From Cellulomonas sp. WB94 (GTDB lineage Bacteria > Actinomycetota > Actinomycetes > Actinomycetales > Cellulomonadaceae), in contig NZ_QEES01000001.1 of the NCBI RefSeq assembly GCF_003115775.1, positions 124,001 to 188,000 on the forward strand: DNA of 64,000 bases. Direction: 5' to 3'. Shown one piece after another: positions 51,737-61,343 of this stretch. Position 1 is the first letter of the stretch. Every line of letters begins with the position of its first letter. Below the pieces are notes generated by a model, which did not search any database, was not told the DNA's origin, and worked only from the letters and a program-made list of their open reading frames with translations. The position numbers were made by a program, and so were the translations under genes.

Positions 51737-54508
51737 ATGCCGATCTACACGTCGTCACAGCAGGCCGCGATCGACTGCCTCGACCAGCCCCTTCAGATCA
51801 TCGCGTGCGCTGGTTCCGGCAAGACGCAGGTCATCTCGCAGCGAATCTCCCGCATCCTCGCTCAGCCAGGTATCGAGCCACGGAACATCGTCGCCTTCAC
51901 CTTCACGGACAAAGCTGCAGCTGAGCTCAAGGACAGGATCCTGTCGATCGTCGCCGCCGAGCACGGTGACATCACGGGTCTCGCCGAGATGTACGTCGGG
52001 ACGATGCACGCGTTCTGCCTCAACCTCCTTCAGACGCACGTGCCGGAGACCTTCAAGTACAGCGTCCTGACTGAGACGACCCAGCGGCTGTTCATCGATC
52101 GCAACTCTGCGCGAAGCGGGCTCACCAGGTGCCCCACCGTGCTCCCGAACGTGCCGTACCTGCGGAGGTACGTGAACTCCAAGCTCTACATGCAGGTTGT
52201 CTCGGTCCTGCACGAAGACGACGTCGCCCTCGAACTCGTCCCCGGACCCGTGCGTGAGGCCGTAGGCAGCTACCGCGAGTTGCTCGACCGCCACGCCTTC
52301 TTCGATTACACGACGATGCTCCACGAGGCCGTCCGCCTCCTCGAGGCCGCAGCCGCCGGGCCAACCGACCCCTCAGTGGAGGTGCGTCAGCACGTGGCCG
52401 AGTCTGTCCGGTACGTGGTCGTCGACGAGTACCAGGACGTCAATCCTCTCCAGGAACGGCTCATCCGCGCGCTGGTCCAGTTCGGGGCGAACCTCTGCGT
52501 CGTCGGCGACGACGACCAGACGATTTACCAATGGCGCGGCAGCGAGGTATCGAACATCCTGACGTTCGCCAGTCGGTACTCGGGCGTTGAGCAGGTCACC
52601 CTCGCCGAGAACTTCCGCTCCTCGCCTGGCGTCATCGCCCTGGGGCGCAGAGTCGCCGAGCAGATTCCCGCCGATCAGCGGCTTCCAAAGGCGATGGAGC
52701 ACTCGTCGCACCAATCGTGGGAGCGAGGCGACATCATCGCGACCGCTCTACCCACCGGTGAAGCCGAGGCGGAGTGGATCTGCGATCGCATCCAGCAACT
52801 ACGCGGAATCCCGTTCATCGATACGCCCGACGCGGAGCCGCGAGGCCTGTCATGGTCGGACTGCGCGGTGCTGTTCAGGTCGGTGGCCGGGGACGCTGGG
52901 CCACTTGTAGGGGCGATGGGCCGCCTGGGCATCCCCTACATCGTCAAGGGCCTCACGAAGCTGTTCGAGGCACCGGAGATCCAGGCGGTCGTGAGCCTGT
53001 TCAGGTACGTGGTCGGTCAGGCGGACCGCGACGACGTCTCGCGGACGTGGTCCGACGTGCATCTACTTCCCGTCGGCAGCTCCATGGACCGCGCGTTCGC
53101 GGTCCTCGATGCCGGCGCGGACTTCGACCGCGGCGAAGCATGGTCCACCTACAACATCCAACGGCTCTACCTGGACGTCCTCGAAGCGCTGGGAATCCGT
53201 GAGGACACCATCCCCGGGGACGCTGTCCACGCCGAGCTCGTCTTCTACCAGCTCGGCAAGTTCAGCCAGGCGATCTCTGACTTCGAAGCGATCCACTTCA
53301 GTTCGGCACCCCGGGACAAGTACCAATCGTTCGTTGGTTGGCTTGAGAATCAGGCGCCCGACTACTACGCCGACGCCGACGCCGACGTGGGCTACGCGAC
53401 GCCCGACGCGGTGACGATCTCCACGGTCCACCAAGCGAAGGGCCGCCAGTGGCCAGCCGTGTTCGTTCCGTGCCTGCGCGCGAACAGGTTCCCAGCGAAG
53501 CGCCACGGCGGCGTGGGCCTCTTCCACGTGATCCCTGCTGAGTCCGTCCCCTCCCCGGACCGGTACCGGGGCACGAAGGAGGACGAACGACGGCTCTTCT
53601 ACGTCGCAGTCACCCGCGCGCAGAAGTACCTATACCTCACGACCTCGCCCGGTCCCAACCAGCTCTACCGGAAGGCATCGGAGTTCTACGGCGAGGCTAC
53701 GACGGTGTCGCACGTCTCGACTGCGGATGCCGGCATCGCCCCCGACGTCGCGCGCCTGAGTCCACATCCGCGCCAGGAGACGCCCCAGGTGACGCTCTCG
53801 TTCTCCGAGCTCAAGTACCTCTTCGAGTGCCCCTATCAGTTCAAGCTCCGCTTCATGTACGGCTTCAACCCTCCGATCCATGAGGCACTCGGCTACGGCA
53901 AAGGCCTGCACGACGCACTCGCGGAGATGCACAAGAAGGCTCTGTCTGGCGAGATCCTGCGCCGAGAAGCGGCAGGGGACCTCGTCAGACGTCACCTGCA
54001 TACTCCGTACGCCTACCCGGCGCTCCGCGAGCAGCTCCAGGTCGCAGCCGTCGCAGCTCTGGAACGCTACTTTGACGTCCACGGCGAAGATCTGACGCGG
54101 ACGATCCACTCAGAGAAGCAGATCCAGGTCCACATCGCGCCCGGCATCACAGTCGATGGACGGATCGACCTGGTCAAGCGGCTCGAGACGAATGAGATCT
54201 CCATCGTGGACTTCAAGTCCACGGATCGCGCCCAAGCGGAGGACGTGACCCGTGACCAACTCCATGTCTACGCCGTCGGATACCAGGAGCTCACGGGCAC
54301 ATCTGCAGACGTGATCGAAGTCCTCAACTTGGACGCCGACGGAAAGAACACGCGCGAGCAGGTCCGCGAGAACCTCCTGACGGATGTTCGGAGCAGGATT
54401 CGCCAGGCGGGCGAGTCGCTACGCGCAAACGAACTACCCCGTCACGCGGTCTGGTGCGGCACCTGCGCAACGTGCGATCTCCAGCCGCTCTGCCGGGCGC
54501 GATCCTGA
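51737..54508 (+). CDS. UvrD-like helicase fused to Fe-S PD-(D/E)XK nuclease
   Basis: This protein of about 923 residues has a superfamily 1A helicase: Walker A IIACAGSGKTQVISQRI, motif Ia VAFTFTDKAAAELKDRI, motif II VVDEYQDVNPLQ, motif III VGDDDQTIYQWRG, motif V VTISTVHQAKGRQWPAVF and motif VI RRLFYVAVTRAQ. The last 250 residues are a RecB/AddB-like nuclease with GRIDLV and IVDFKS (metal site). Four cysteines, one in FECPYQFKLRF and three in CGTCATCDLQPLC at the very end, should bind a [4Fe-4S] cluster as in AddB and Cas4. ATG 51737 has GAGGGACG upstream; ATG 51722 is 5 codons longer. It lies 87 bp after the restriction triad. Confidence 0.93.
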   Translation: MPIYTSSQQAAIDCLDQPLQIIACAGSGKTQVISQRISRILAQPGIEPRNIVAFTFTDKAAAELKDRILSIVAAEHGDITGLAEMYVGTMHAFCLNLLQTHVPETFKYSVLTETTQRLFIDRNSARSGLTRCPTVLPNVPYLRRYVNSKLYMQVVSVLHEDDVALELVPGPVREAVGSYRELLDRHAFFDYTTMLHEAVRLLEAAAAGPTDPSVEVRQHVAESVRYVVVDEYQDVNPLQERLIRALVQFGANLCVVGDDDQTIYQWRGSEVSNILTFASRYSGVEQVTLAENFRSSPGVIALGRRVAEQIPADQRLPKAMEHSSHQSWERGDIIATALPTGEAEAEWICDRIQQLRGIPFIDTPDAEPRGLSWSDCAVLFRSVAGDAGPLVGAMGRLGIPYIVKGLTKLFEAPEIQAVVSLFRYVVGQADRDDVSRTWSDVHLLPVGSSMDRAFAVLDAGADFDRGEAWSTYNIQRLYLDVLEALGIREDTIPGDAVHAELVFYQLGKFSQAISDFEAIHFSSAPRDKYQSFVGWLENQAPDYYADADADVGYATPDAVTISTVHQAKGRQWPAVFVPCLRANRFPAKRHGGVGLFHVIPAESVPSPDRYRGTKEDERRLFYVAVTRAQKYLYLTTSPGPNQLYRKASEFYGEATTVSHVSTADAGIAPDVARLSPHPRQETPQVTLSFSELKYLFECPYQFKLRFMYGFNPPIHEALGYGKGLHDALAEMHKKALSGEILRREAAGDLVRRHLHTPYAYPALREQLQVAAVAALERYFDVHGEDLTRTIHSEKQIQVHIAPGITVDGRIDLVKRLETNEISIVDFKSTDRAQAEDVTRDQLHVYAVGYQELTGTSADVIEVLNLDADGKNTREQVRENLLTDVRSRIRQAGESLRANELPRHAVWCGTCATCDLQPLCRARS

Positions 54509-54601
54509 CGAGCAAGGCGCGCCAGGACCAAGGGCCGCTGTGGAAATGCATCCACGCTGGGACAGTAACAAGAACTGCGACACCAAAGGCGGGGGCACCA
54601 C

Positions 54602-55765
54602 ATGGATTGGCTATGGTGGCTCCTCTTGGGAGTCCTTGTCTGGTGGCTCTACGCCCGGGCACGGGCGCGGGCTGCCGCCAGGCCTGGACGTCCAGCGGCG
54701 CCGACCCTCGCGGCAAGTCGCCCGGCTCCGCGCCCTACTCCTGTGCGGACACTGAGGCAGACACCACAGCCATCCACAACGTCGGCCGGCATGACAGCGG
54801 TGGCTCAAGGCCGTCCAGCGGCCTTGACTCGACCGCCCTCGGCGTCGACGCCGCCACCCGCCGTCCGCCTTGTCGACAACTACGCTGCAGCGTCGCGTCC
54901 AGTGTCGTCGGCCGGGTCCGCCCCCGGAGTGCAGTTCATCTACGGTTCGCACTCCACGTCGCGTCAGGCGGGACCTCGTCTCGACGGCCCCTACGCCGTC
55001 ATCGACTTCGAGACGACGGGGGTTTCCCCCAAGTCAGGTGACCGCGTCATCGAAGTGGCGATCATTCGCGTCGACCGTGACGGACGCATCCTCGATGAGT
55101 ACTCGACACTTCTCAACCCGGAAGGTCGCGATACCGGTCCGGTCCATGTCCATCGGATTCGCAACGGCGACGTCTGCGACGCTCCGCGATTCTCCGACGC
55201 CGCGGCTGACATTCTTGCGCGCCTGGAGGGCGCAGTCGTCGTCGCCCACAACGCTTCATTTGAGCAACGGTTCCTCGACGCCGAGCTTGCGCGGCTTCGG
55301 CTTGGACTCGGAGCGGTTCCGGCGTTGTGCAGCCTCTGGCTGGCACGTCGCACGCTCGCTCTCCCCAATTACAAGCTCCAGACGATCGCCCTGGCCGCGC
55401 GACTCTCGGTGGCAGATGGCCACACCGCGCTCGGTGACGTTCGTACGGTCGCAGCTCTTCTGCCCAGCATGCTCAATGCACTCGAAGCTCCACTCTCCTA
55501 TGGCGTCCCCGTCGCGACCTCCAACCATCTTGCACGCGGAGTGGCGCAGCCCCGCGCCGGTCTCCATGCGGGTACCCCCATCGGACAGATCGCTGCCGCT
55601 CCGGTCGGCCATCTCCGCGCGATAAGTAGCCCGGGTCCGGCCCCGCAGCGGAGCAACTTCGAAGTCCGCATGGCATCCAAGCAGACGGGCACTCGTCGCT
55701 GCAGTGCCTGCGGTCAGCTTGGCCATTACAGGCCGACTTGCCACATCACACGCCAGCAGCCGTAG
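54602..55765 (+). CDS. Membrane-anchored DEDDh 3'-5' exonuclease with C-terminal CCHC zinc knuckle
   Basis: This 387-residue protein has a striking layout. It starts with one hydrophobic helix (WLWWLLLGVLVWWLYARA), then a proline/alanine/arginine-rich linker to about residue 125. Next is a DnaQ-like exonuclease with Asp135 and Glu137 in AVIDFETTGVSP, VVAHNASFEQRFLD (second acid) and GHTALGDVRT (His and last Asp). At the end C367-C370-H375-C380 form an exact C-x2-C-x4-H-x4-C zinc knuckle (CSACGQLGHYRPTC). The exonuclease would face the cytoplasm next to the membrane. It follows the helicase-nuclease by 93 bp on the same strand. Zinc knuckles of this spacing are typical of retroviral and eukaryotic RNA-binding proteins and rare in bacteria. 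Confidence 0.9.
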   Translation: MDWLWWLLLGVLVWWLYARARARAAARPGRPAAPTLAASRPAPRPTPVRTLRQTPQPSTTSAGMTAVAQGRPAALTRPPSASTPPPAVRLVDNYAAASRPVSSAGSAPGVQFIYGSHSTSRQAGPRLDGPYAVIDFETTGVSPKSGDRVIEVAIIRVDRDGRILDEYSTLLNPEGRDTGPVHVHRIRNGDVCDAPRFSDAAADILARLEGAVVVAHNASFEQRFLDAELARLRLGLGAVPALCSLWLARRTLALPNYKLQTIALAARLSVADGHTALGDVRTVAALLPSMLNALEAPLSYGVPVATSNHLARGVAQPRAGLHAGTPIGQIAAAPVGHLRAISSPGPAPQRSNFEVRMASKQTGTRRCSACGQLGHYRPTCHITRQQP

Positions 55766-56020
55766 GTCGCACGCCAGCAGCAGTCTCTCTACTCGACAAA
55801 GGCAGCGTGAGAGAAGGCGCGCGCAGTCGGCGCCACATCACCCGAATGCTCGGTTCTACGTGCCGCTCCGCATTCAGCCTGCAACCTACCAACTCGTCTA
55901 CGCAGACCAACTAGCCGCCCGCGGCCTCGAGATAGCGATGGCCCACGTGCCGCTGCGCACCCAGTCGTCGCCAGTCCGATTTCGGCTCGTGCAGTACCAC
56001 GCATCAGCAATTTGCAGATG

Positions 56021-57784
56021 CTATTCGCTACCAAGCTCCCTTTCAAGATGATCTAGGAACTTCACGAAGTCCTCACACACCTCCGCTGGCTCCAACTGCT
56101 CTGCGATACGCGCAACATGTAGTTTAGTGCCGCGGAGGATCGCTCGAGGCCCAGTTGACAAAATCTCCTTTCCGCGAGCATCAAGGAGCGCATCTGGACA
56201 ATTGGACGCGGTGAACGTCTCGCCGACTGCGAGGGCGAAGTCGTCAGCCAGAAGCGATCGGATCTCCTCCTCTGGCCGATCGGTCGCTTTGCCGATTGCG
56301 CGCGGGACAAGCAGGTACGACTCGATATGCCGCCGCCTCCACTTGAGCGAGAGGAAGTCCGGTGTCGCAGTCTCGCTGGCATCCACGAGGTCCGGTCCAA
56401 CCGTGCCGAGCGGCTCCTCGTCTCGATCCCGTAGGCTCACAGCCTTTAGTCCAGGTATTTCCCGCTCGAACGCCTTCCAAAGTTGACGTCGGTCCTTATG
56501 GGACGTTGGGCCCAACCAGACCGGGACGTCTGGGAACGTGCGACCAAGAATCTTCGCGACGACCCTAAGTGTGCTCTCATCTGACGACCCTTCGAGAAAG
56601 AGAATCTTCTTGGATCTCTTTATCTTGTCGATTGTCGGAGCATACTCCGAACCGAGGCCGGCCAGGAGTCCGACTTTCTGATGCTCTTGAGATAGATACC
56701 GAACTGTTCCACTCTGTCGAATTTCGAGAATTTTCGTCGGCGACGCATTGCGCAGAATCTCAGCAGAGTGGGTGGCGACCAGGATCTGCTTGCCTGTGCG
56801 CTCCGCGATGTCCTCCAGAGACGTAACAAGCTGCGATTGAAGGGCAGGGTGCAAGTGCGCGTCTGGTTCGTCCAGGAGTAGCACGTCGACCTCCCGCGAA
56901 GTGGCCAGCGCGAAGACACTGAGCCATTGCAGGAAACCGCTTCCCTCGACCATTAGGTCTCGCGTATTGTATTGCGGATGGCGCTTCAAATTGAAGCGAT
57001 CCACCACCCCCTTGTCGACTTCCACACGGATATACGAATGATACTCCTCTCGGAACTGTTGCATAATGAGTTCCGCAGAAAAGTGCTCACGAAGAGCCGA
57101 CTGGAGAATTTCCCACGGGTCTGTTGCGCGAAGGTTTCGCAGATCCGCGTCGGCAATCTTCGAACGGCCTTCGCGCAGACGTGTCCGTTCGGCGAGGTTG
57201 CCTTGGTTGAGTTCGAGGAGAATGTTTCTGAGAACAGCACCCGCTAGCCCTTCGCCAATCCGCCGCGTGCGAATTGCTTGAGTGACCTTGACCTCGCGCG
57301 CCGTGATTCCAGCAAATGGCGGCAGATAGGCGATGCGCGGAATCTTCATTCCGGCGATCAGGTTGGTGTCGGTTGCTCGAATGAAGAGTCGATCGTTCGC
57401 CATCGAAAGGCCGAACTCAAGATGCCTGGCCTCGCCGGCATCGCTCCAGTCGCACCTAATGCGAAGCGTATAGCCATCGGGATCAGCCGACGTGCGCTGG
57501 GTCTTCAGGTTTGTCCAGAGATGCTTAAGCGAAGGCACCGCGATCGGGCTAAATTCGTCATCCCCGAGCCCCAGACCCTGGTGCCTGCTGCCTATCCGAA
57601 CAGCTGCGTCACCCTTCTCCATCACCACTACTGTGCGGCAGAACTCCCATATTGCGAGGCCGTGCAGCAGGCTCGACTTGCCGGCGTTATTTCCGCCAGC
57701 CAGTAGGGTAAGCCCGGCAGGCGCGAGAGTGATCTTCTTATCGCTAAACTGCTTGAACCGTTTGAACGCGACCGTGTCAATCAT
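56021..57784 (-). CDS. OLD-family ATP-dependent endonuclease (AAA-TOPRIM), lower GC
   Basis: This protein of about 587 residues has Walker A LLAGGNNAGKSSLLHGL, Walker B VLLLDEPDAHLHPALQ and switch His VATHSAEIL. A TOPRIM domain follows with Glu in ILFLEGSSDESTL and the D-x-D pair in SLRDRDEEPLG, so unlike the OLD protein at 42.7 kb its nuclease residues look complete. ATG 57784 is preferred, with GGTGGGAAGA just upstream. It is transcribed against all its neighbours, and its GC content is visibly lower, suggesting separate acquisition. It is GajA-like in build, but no GajB-type helicase lies next to it in operon order. Confidence 0.92.
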   Translation of the reverse strand: MIDTVAFKRFKQFSDKKITLAPAGLTLLAGGNNAGKSSLLHGLAIWEFCRTVVVMEKGDAAVRIGSRHQGLGLGDDEFSPIAVPSLKHLWTNLKTQRTSADPDGYTLRIRCDWSDAGEARHLEFGLSMANDRLFIRATDTNLIAGMKIPRIAYLPPFAGITAREVKVTQAIRTRRIGEGLAGAVLRNILLELNQGNLAERTRLREGRSKIADADLRNLRATDPWEILQSALREHFSAELIMQQFREEYHSYIRVEVDKGVVDRFNLKRHPQYNTRDLMVEGSGFLQWLSVFALATSREVDVLLLDEPDAHLHPALQSQLVTSLEDIAERTGKQILVATHSAEILRNASPTKILEIRQSGTVRYLSQEHQKVGLLAGLGSEYAPTIDKIKRSKKILFLEGSSDESTLRVVAKILGRTFPDVPVWLGPTSHKDRRQLWKAFEREIPGLKAVSLRDRDEEPLGTVGPDLVDASETATPDFLSLKWRRRHIESYLLVPRAIGKATDRPEEEIRSLLADDFALAVGETFTASNCPDALLDARGKEILSTGPRAILRGTKLHVARIAEQLEPAEVCEDFVKFLDHLERELGSE

Positions 57785-58073
57785 TCTTCCCACCCCTGGC
57801 TAGTATCGGTCCAGGCTACTGGGCTTCGATGCTCTTCTTCCCGACGACTCGCCGTTACAAATGCCGCGCCTTGATCCTCGACCTGTCCCTGACCGCGGTC
57901 AGGGACGACTGCCGTGCGTCGGTTGCCGTCGGCACCGAGCGCCGTGAGCCAGCCGTGGTTCAAGTCCCCAACTTCGGCGTGTCAGGACGCGCGCGTGCTG
58001 CAGCCCGGCAACGCGGCGACGATGCCGCATCCTTGGGGTGCAAAGCGGTTAGCTTGCTAAGCGCGAGCTACGG

Positions 58074-61000
58074 GTGATCGGGGACGCTGTGGTCAAGGCT
58101 GTTGAGACGAGTTTGCGCGAGCTGCTCGAGGGGACGAAGCAGTACCAAGTGCCGCTCTACCAGCGCACATACTCCTGGAAGATCGCGCAGCTCGAGCGCC
58201 TGTGGGACGACCTGGTGCAACTCGCCGAGGATCGGGCGAGCAACGGCTCCCAGGTCACGCACTTCCTCGGCTCGCTCGTCCTTGCGCCAACGCCCGAGAT
58301 CGGGCCGGCGGGTGTGTCGAAGTACCTCGTGGTCGATGGACAGCAGCGGCTCACGACTACGACCTTGCTGCTCGCCGCGATCCGCGACCATCGCGTGGCC
58401 ACAGAGTCACCCGAGCACCGAGACCGGCTCAACGAGCAGTACCTGATCAACAAGTGGAAGCTCGGCGACGAGCGCCTAAAGGTGCTCCCGACGCAGGCTG
58501 ACCGACCTTCATACGTCGCGTGCATTGAAGCCAGCCCACTCGCGGGCTCGACAGACCAGGTCGGTGAGACCTATCGGTACTTCCGGGGGCGCCTAGCTGA
58601 TCACGACGACCCCGACGACTTGCACGACATTGAGCAGATCGAAGATGCGGTGCTCTCGGGCCTGACGCTCGTGGCCGTGACCACGACCAGGGATGACAAC
58701 GCGCACCGGATCTTCGAGTCCCTGAACAACACCGGACTGCGACTGACTCAGGGCGACCTCCTTCGCAACTATCTGTTCATGCGCCTGCCGCACCGCGGTG
58801 CGGTGGTCTACCAGACTCAATGGTTGCCGCTCCAGAATCGCCTGAACAATCCCGAGCTGGAGCTTCTGTTCTGGCTTGATGCCGTCCAGAGGGATGACTC
58901 GGTCACCCAGCGGGACACCTACCAGTCCCAGATCAACCGAATGGACTCGCTTGTCGGAGAGGACGCGATCGAGGCCGAGGTTCAGCGATTCAACGGACTC
59001 AGCGAACTGCTCGGGCGGATTCTGGACCCCTCCACCGAACCGAACGGGGCGGTGCGGGAGCGCCTTGCCCGGCTGCGGGCATGGGGAACCACGACCGTCT
59101 ACCCGCTGCTGCTGCACCTGCTTGAGCGGCGCAGCCAGGGCGCCGCGACCGACGACGAGATCGCCCGTGCCATGCTCCGCCTCGAGGGTTACCTCGTCCG
59201 CAGAGTGATCACCGGGAGGGCGACGGCTGGTTTGAACCGAGTCCTCTTGAGGGCAGTCCCGGAAATCACCGGACGCACTCCCGCCGACGAGGCGCTCGGG
59301 TCCTACCTGTCGGTCGGCCGGAAGTTCTTCGCCACCGACGAGCAGGTCAGGGCCGGAGTCCTCACCACACCGTTCTACTTCACCGGCCGCTCCAACCAGC
59401 GCAAACTCGTTCTCACGTGGCTGGAAGAGGCATTCGCGAGCAAGGAGCGGGTCGACCCTGCTTCGTGCTCGATCGAGCACGTCTTGCCTCAGACCCTGAC
59501 GCCGGCGTGGCGGGCGATGCTCAAGGAGGGCCTCGCCGACGACGAGAGCGTCAGCGACGTCTACGACGCGCTGGTCCACACCATCGGCAATCTCACGCTG
59601 ACGGGGTACAACTCCGAGCTCGGCAACAAGGCGTTCGGCGCCAAGCGCGCCGCCTACGCCGACAGCGCCTTCCAGATGAACCACGAGATCGCCAAGGCCA
59701 CCACCTGGGGGCGAAGCGAGATCCAGACGCGCGCGGCTGCTCTGGCCGCTCGGATCATCGAAACCTGGCCCGGACCGGACGCAACTGCACAACCCGAACC
59801 CATGCGCACGTCTTGGGGTCTGATGAACCGGGCGCTTGCCGAGCTGCCGCCGGGTTCCTGGACCAGCTACTCCGCCGTAGCCCAGTTCATCGGCAGCCAC
59901 CAGGTACCGGTTGGTCAGCGCATCGCCAACCACCCCGTACCGAACGGCCATCGCGTCCTTCAAGTTGGCGGCACCGTCTCCCCCGGCTTCCGTTGGCTCG
60001 CCGACTCCGGTCGGACCGACAGCCAGCGTGAGGCACTCGAAGCCGAGGGCCTCACGTTCGACGAGGCAGGACGCGCCGATCCGGCTCAGCACTTCGACGC
60101 CGAAGAGCTCGCGACGCTGGCAGGCGTCGACCCCGAGGACCTCTTTGTGCCGACCCAAGGCGACGAACGCGAGTCGTCGTTCTGGGCGCAGTTGACTCAA
60201 TCGCAGGGCGCGCCGACCGTGACTGCGGTCGGCGAACTGCTGAACGCATGGCAGAAGCTCGGCGGCCGCATCGAGTTCGGCAGCGCCGCGGAGACCTCGT
60301 GCTTCCTCGTTGCCAACGGGCCGGCCGGAGACATCTGGCCCGCGACGCTGTACCCATCCGGCAAGTTCGAGGTGGTCTTCCAACACCTGACGTCCCGGCC
60401 CCCATTCGACGAGCTAGCGCTTCGCGACGAGCTGCGCCAGCGCTTCAACCAGGTGCCCGGGGTTGACCTGCCAGAGTCAAAAGTCTCACTGCGTCCCGGC
60501 TTCGCGCTCGCCTTGCTCGCCAGCGTCGAGGCAGCCGAGAGAGTCAATGCGGCCCTCGAGTGGTTCGTTGCGCGACTCGATGGAGCCCAGCCCGCGCCGA
60601 AGCTGGCCGACACGACCAACTGGTACGTCTCCTTCGGCGAGGGCCTCAGCCGCTCGTGGGCAGATGCGCTCAAGTACGGCTTCATCTCCGCAGGCGGCGG
60701 CGCCTGGTACTCGGGCACGCTGCGCGGAGTCCCCCAGGGCGCACGGGTATTCGTCCACATTGCCAACCACGGTTACGTGGCGGTCGGTGAGACGCTCGCT
60801 GCCGCGCGCCGCTTCGACGAAGCCGAGGTGCTCGTCGACGGAGTATGGCAGTCTCTGCCGGGCATGGATCTCCTGGCGTCGTACCGACACGTGTCCGATT
60901 CCACCGAGGTCACGGACGAGAACGCCGAGTACGTGATTCCTGTGCGATGGCTGCAGGCAGCGCCTCTCGACGGCGCCTACTGGGAGGGCGGGATGTTCGC

Positions 61001-61085
61001 CAACCAGCACAGCGCATGCCTCCTGACTCACCAGTTCACAATCGAACGGGTCGAGCGGCACTTCGACGTCTCTGACCCGACCTAA
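58074..61085 (+). CDS. GmrSD-type (DUF262-DUF1524) protein fused to MGMT-like and further domains
   Basis: This is a large protein of 1,003 residues. Residues 15-250 form a DUF262/ParB-like domain with QVPLYQRTYSWK, FLGSLVLAP and the nucleotide-site motif VVDGQQRLTT. Residues 440-560 form a DUF1524 HNH-like nuclease (His469 in IEHVLPQT, then TIGNLTLTGYNSELGNKAF). Residues 590-670 resemble the DNA-binding fold of O6-alkylguanine transferases (GSWTSYSAVAQFIGSHQVPV), but the active PCHRV reads PNGHRV (623-628), so no alkyl transfer is expected; it may read modified bases. Residues 690-810 and 840-1000 are two more domains (the last with FISAGGGAWYSGTL and GMFANQHSA) without a firm name. It is likely a type IV restriction enzyme against modified phage DNA. 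No strong ribosome site is seen. Confidence 0.88.
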   Translation: MIGDAVVKAVETSLRELLEGTKQYQVPLYQRTYSWKIAQLERLWDDLVQLAEDRASNGSQVTHFLGSLVLAPTPEIGPAGVSKYLVVDGQQRLTTTTLLLAAIRDHRVATESPEHRDRLNEQYLINKWKLGDERLKVLPTQADRPSYVACIEASPLAGSTDQVGETYRYFRGRLADHDDPDDLHDIEQIEDAVLSGLTLVAVTTTRDDNAHRIFESLNNTGLRLTQGDLLRNYLFMRLPHRGAVVYQTQWLPLQNRLNNPELELLFWLDAVQRDDSVTQRDTYQSQINRMDSLVGEDAIEAEVQRFNGLSELLGRILDPSTEPNGAVRERLARLRAWGTTTVYPLLLHLLERRSQGAATDDEIARAMLRLEGYLVRRVITGRATAGLNRVLLRAVPEITGRTPADEALGSYLSVGRKFFATDEQVRAGVLTTPFYFTGRSNQRKLVLTWLEEAFASKERVDPASCSIEHVLPQTLTPAWRAMLKEGLADDESVSDVYDALVHTIGNLTLTGYNSELGNKAFGAKRAAYADSAFQMNHEIAKATTWGRSEIQTRAAALAARIIETWPGPDATAQPEPMRTSWGLMNRALAELPPGSWTSYSAVAQFIGSHQVPVGQRIANHPVPNGHRVLQVGGTVSPGFRWLADSGRTDSQREALEAEGLTFDEAGRADPAQHFDAEELATLAGVDPEDLFVPTQGDERESSFWAQLTQSQGAPTVTAVGELLNAWQKLGGRIEFGSAAETSCFLVANGPAGDIWPATLYPSGKFEVVFQHLTSRPPFDELALRDELRQRFNQVPGVDLPESKVSLRPGFALALLASVEAAERVNAALEWFVARLDGAQPAPKLADTTNWYVSFGEGLSRSWADALKYGFISAGGGAWYSGTLRGVPQGARVFVHIANHGYVAVGETLAAARRFDEAEVLVDGVWQSLPGMDLLASYRHVSDSTEVTDENAEYVIPVRWLQAAPLDGAYWEGGMFANQHSACLLTHQFTIERVERHFDVSDPT

Positions 61086-61343
61086 GGGACGGCGTCACCG
61101 GATCGCCCCGGGGGGCCCGAACCTAGACGACGCCGATGCGTGGGGCTGGTGGCGAGCGCCGTTCACCCACTACCTGCCGGGACTCCGCTACCCGTCGGGG
61201 CTCACCTGCGCGCGCGGCTGTGCCGATAGGCCGTCAAGGCCGCCGGCGCGGGGAGCCCCGGCCCAGTCAGGCAGACCGAGCACAGCGGCCGCCGTGAGAC
61301 TCCACTCCGGCCCGCATCCGAACGAACCGGAAGGACGGCACCC

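Noticed and set aside
51737-57784. Gabija system (OLD nuclease plus UvrD helicase)
   Set aside because: The helicase carries its own Fe-S nuclease, belongs to a plus-strand cluster, and the OLD gene is on the opposite strand with another gene between; GajA and GajB are normally adjacent and co-directional.
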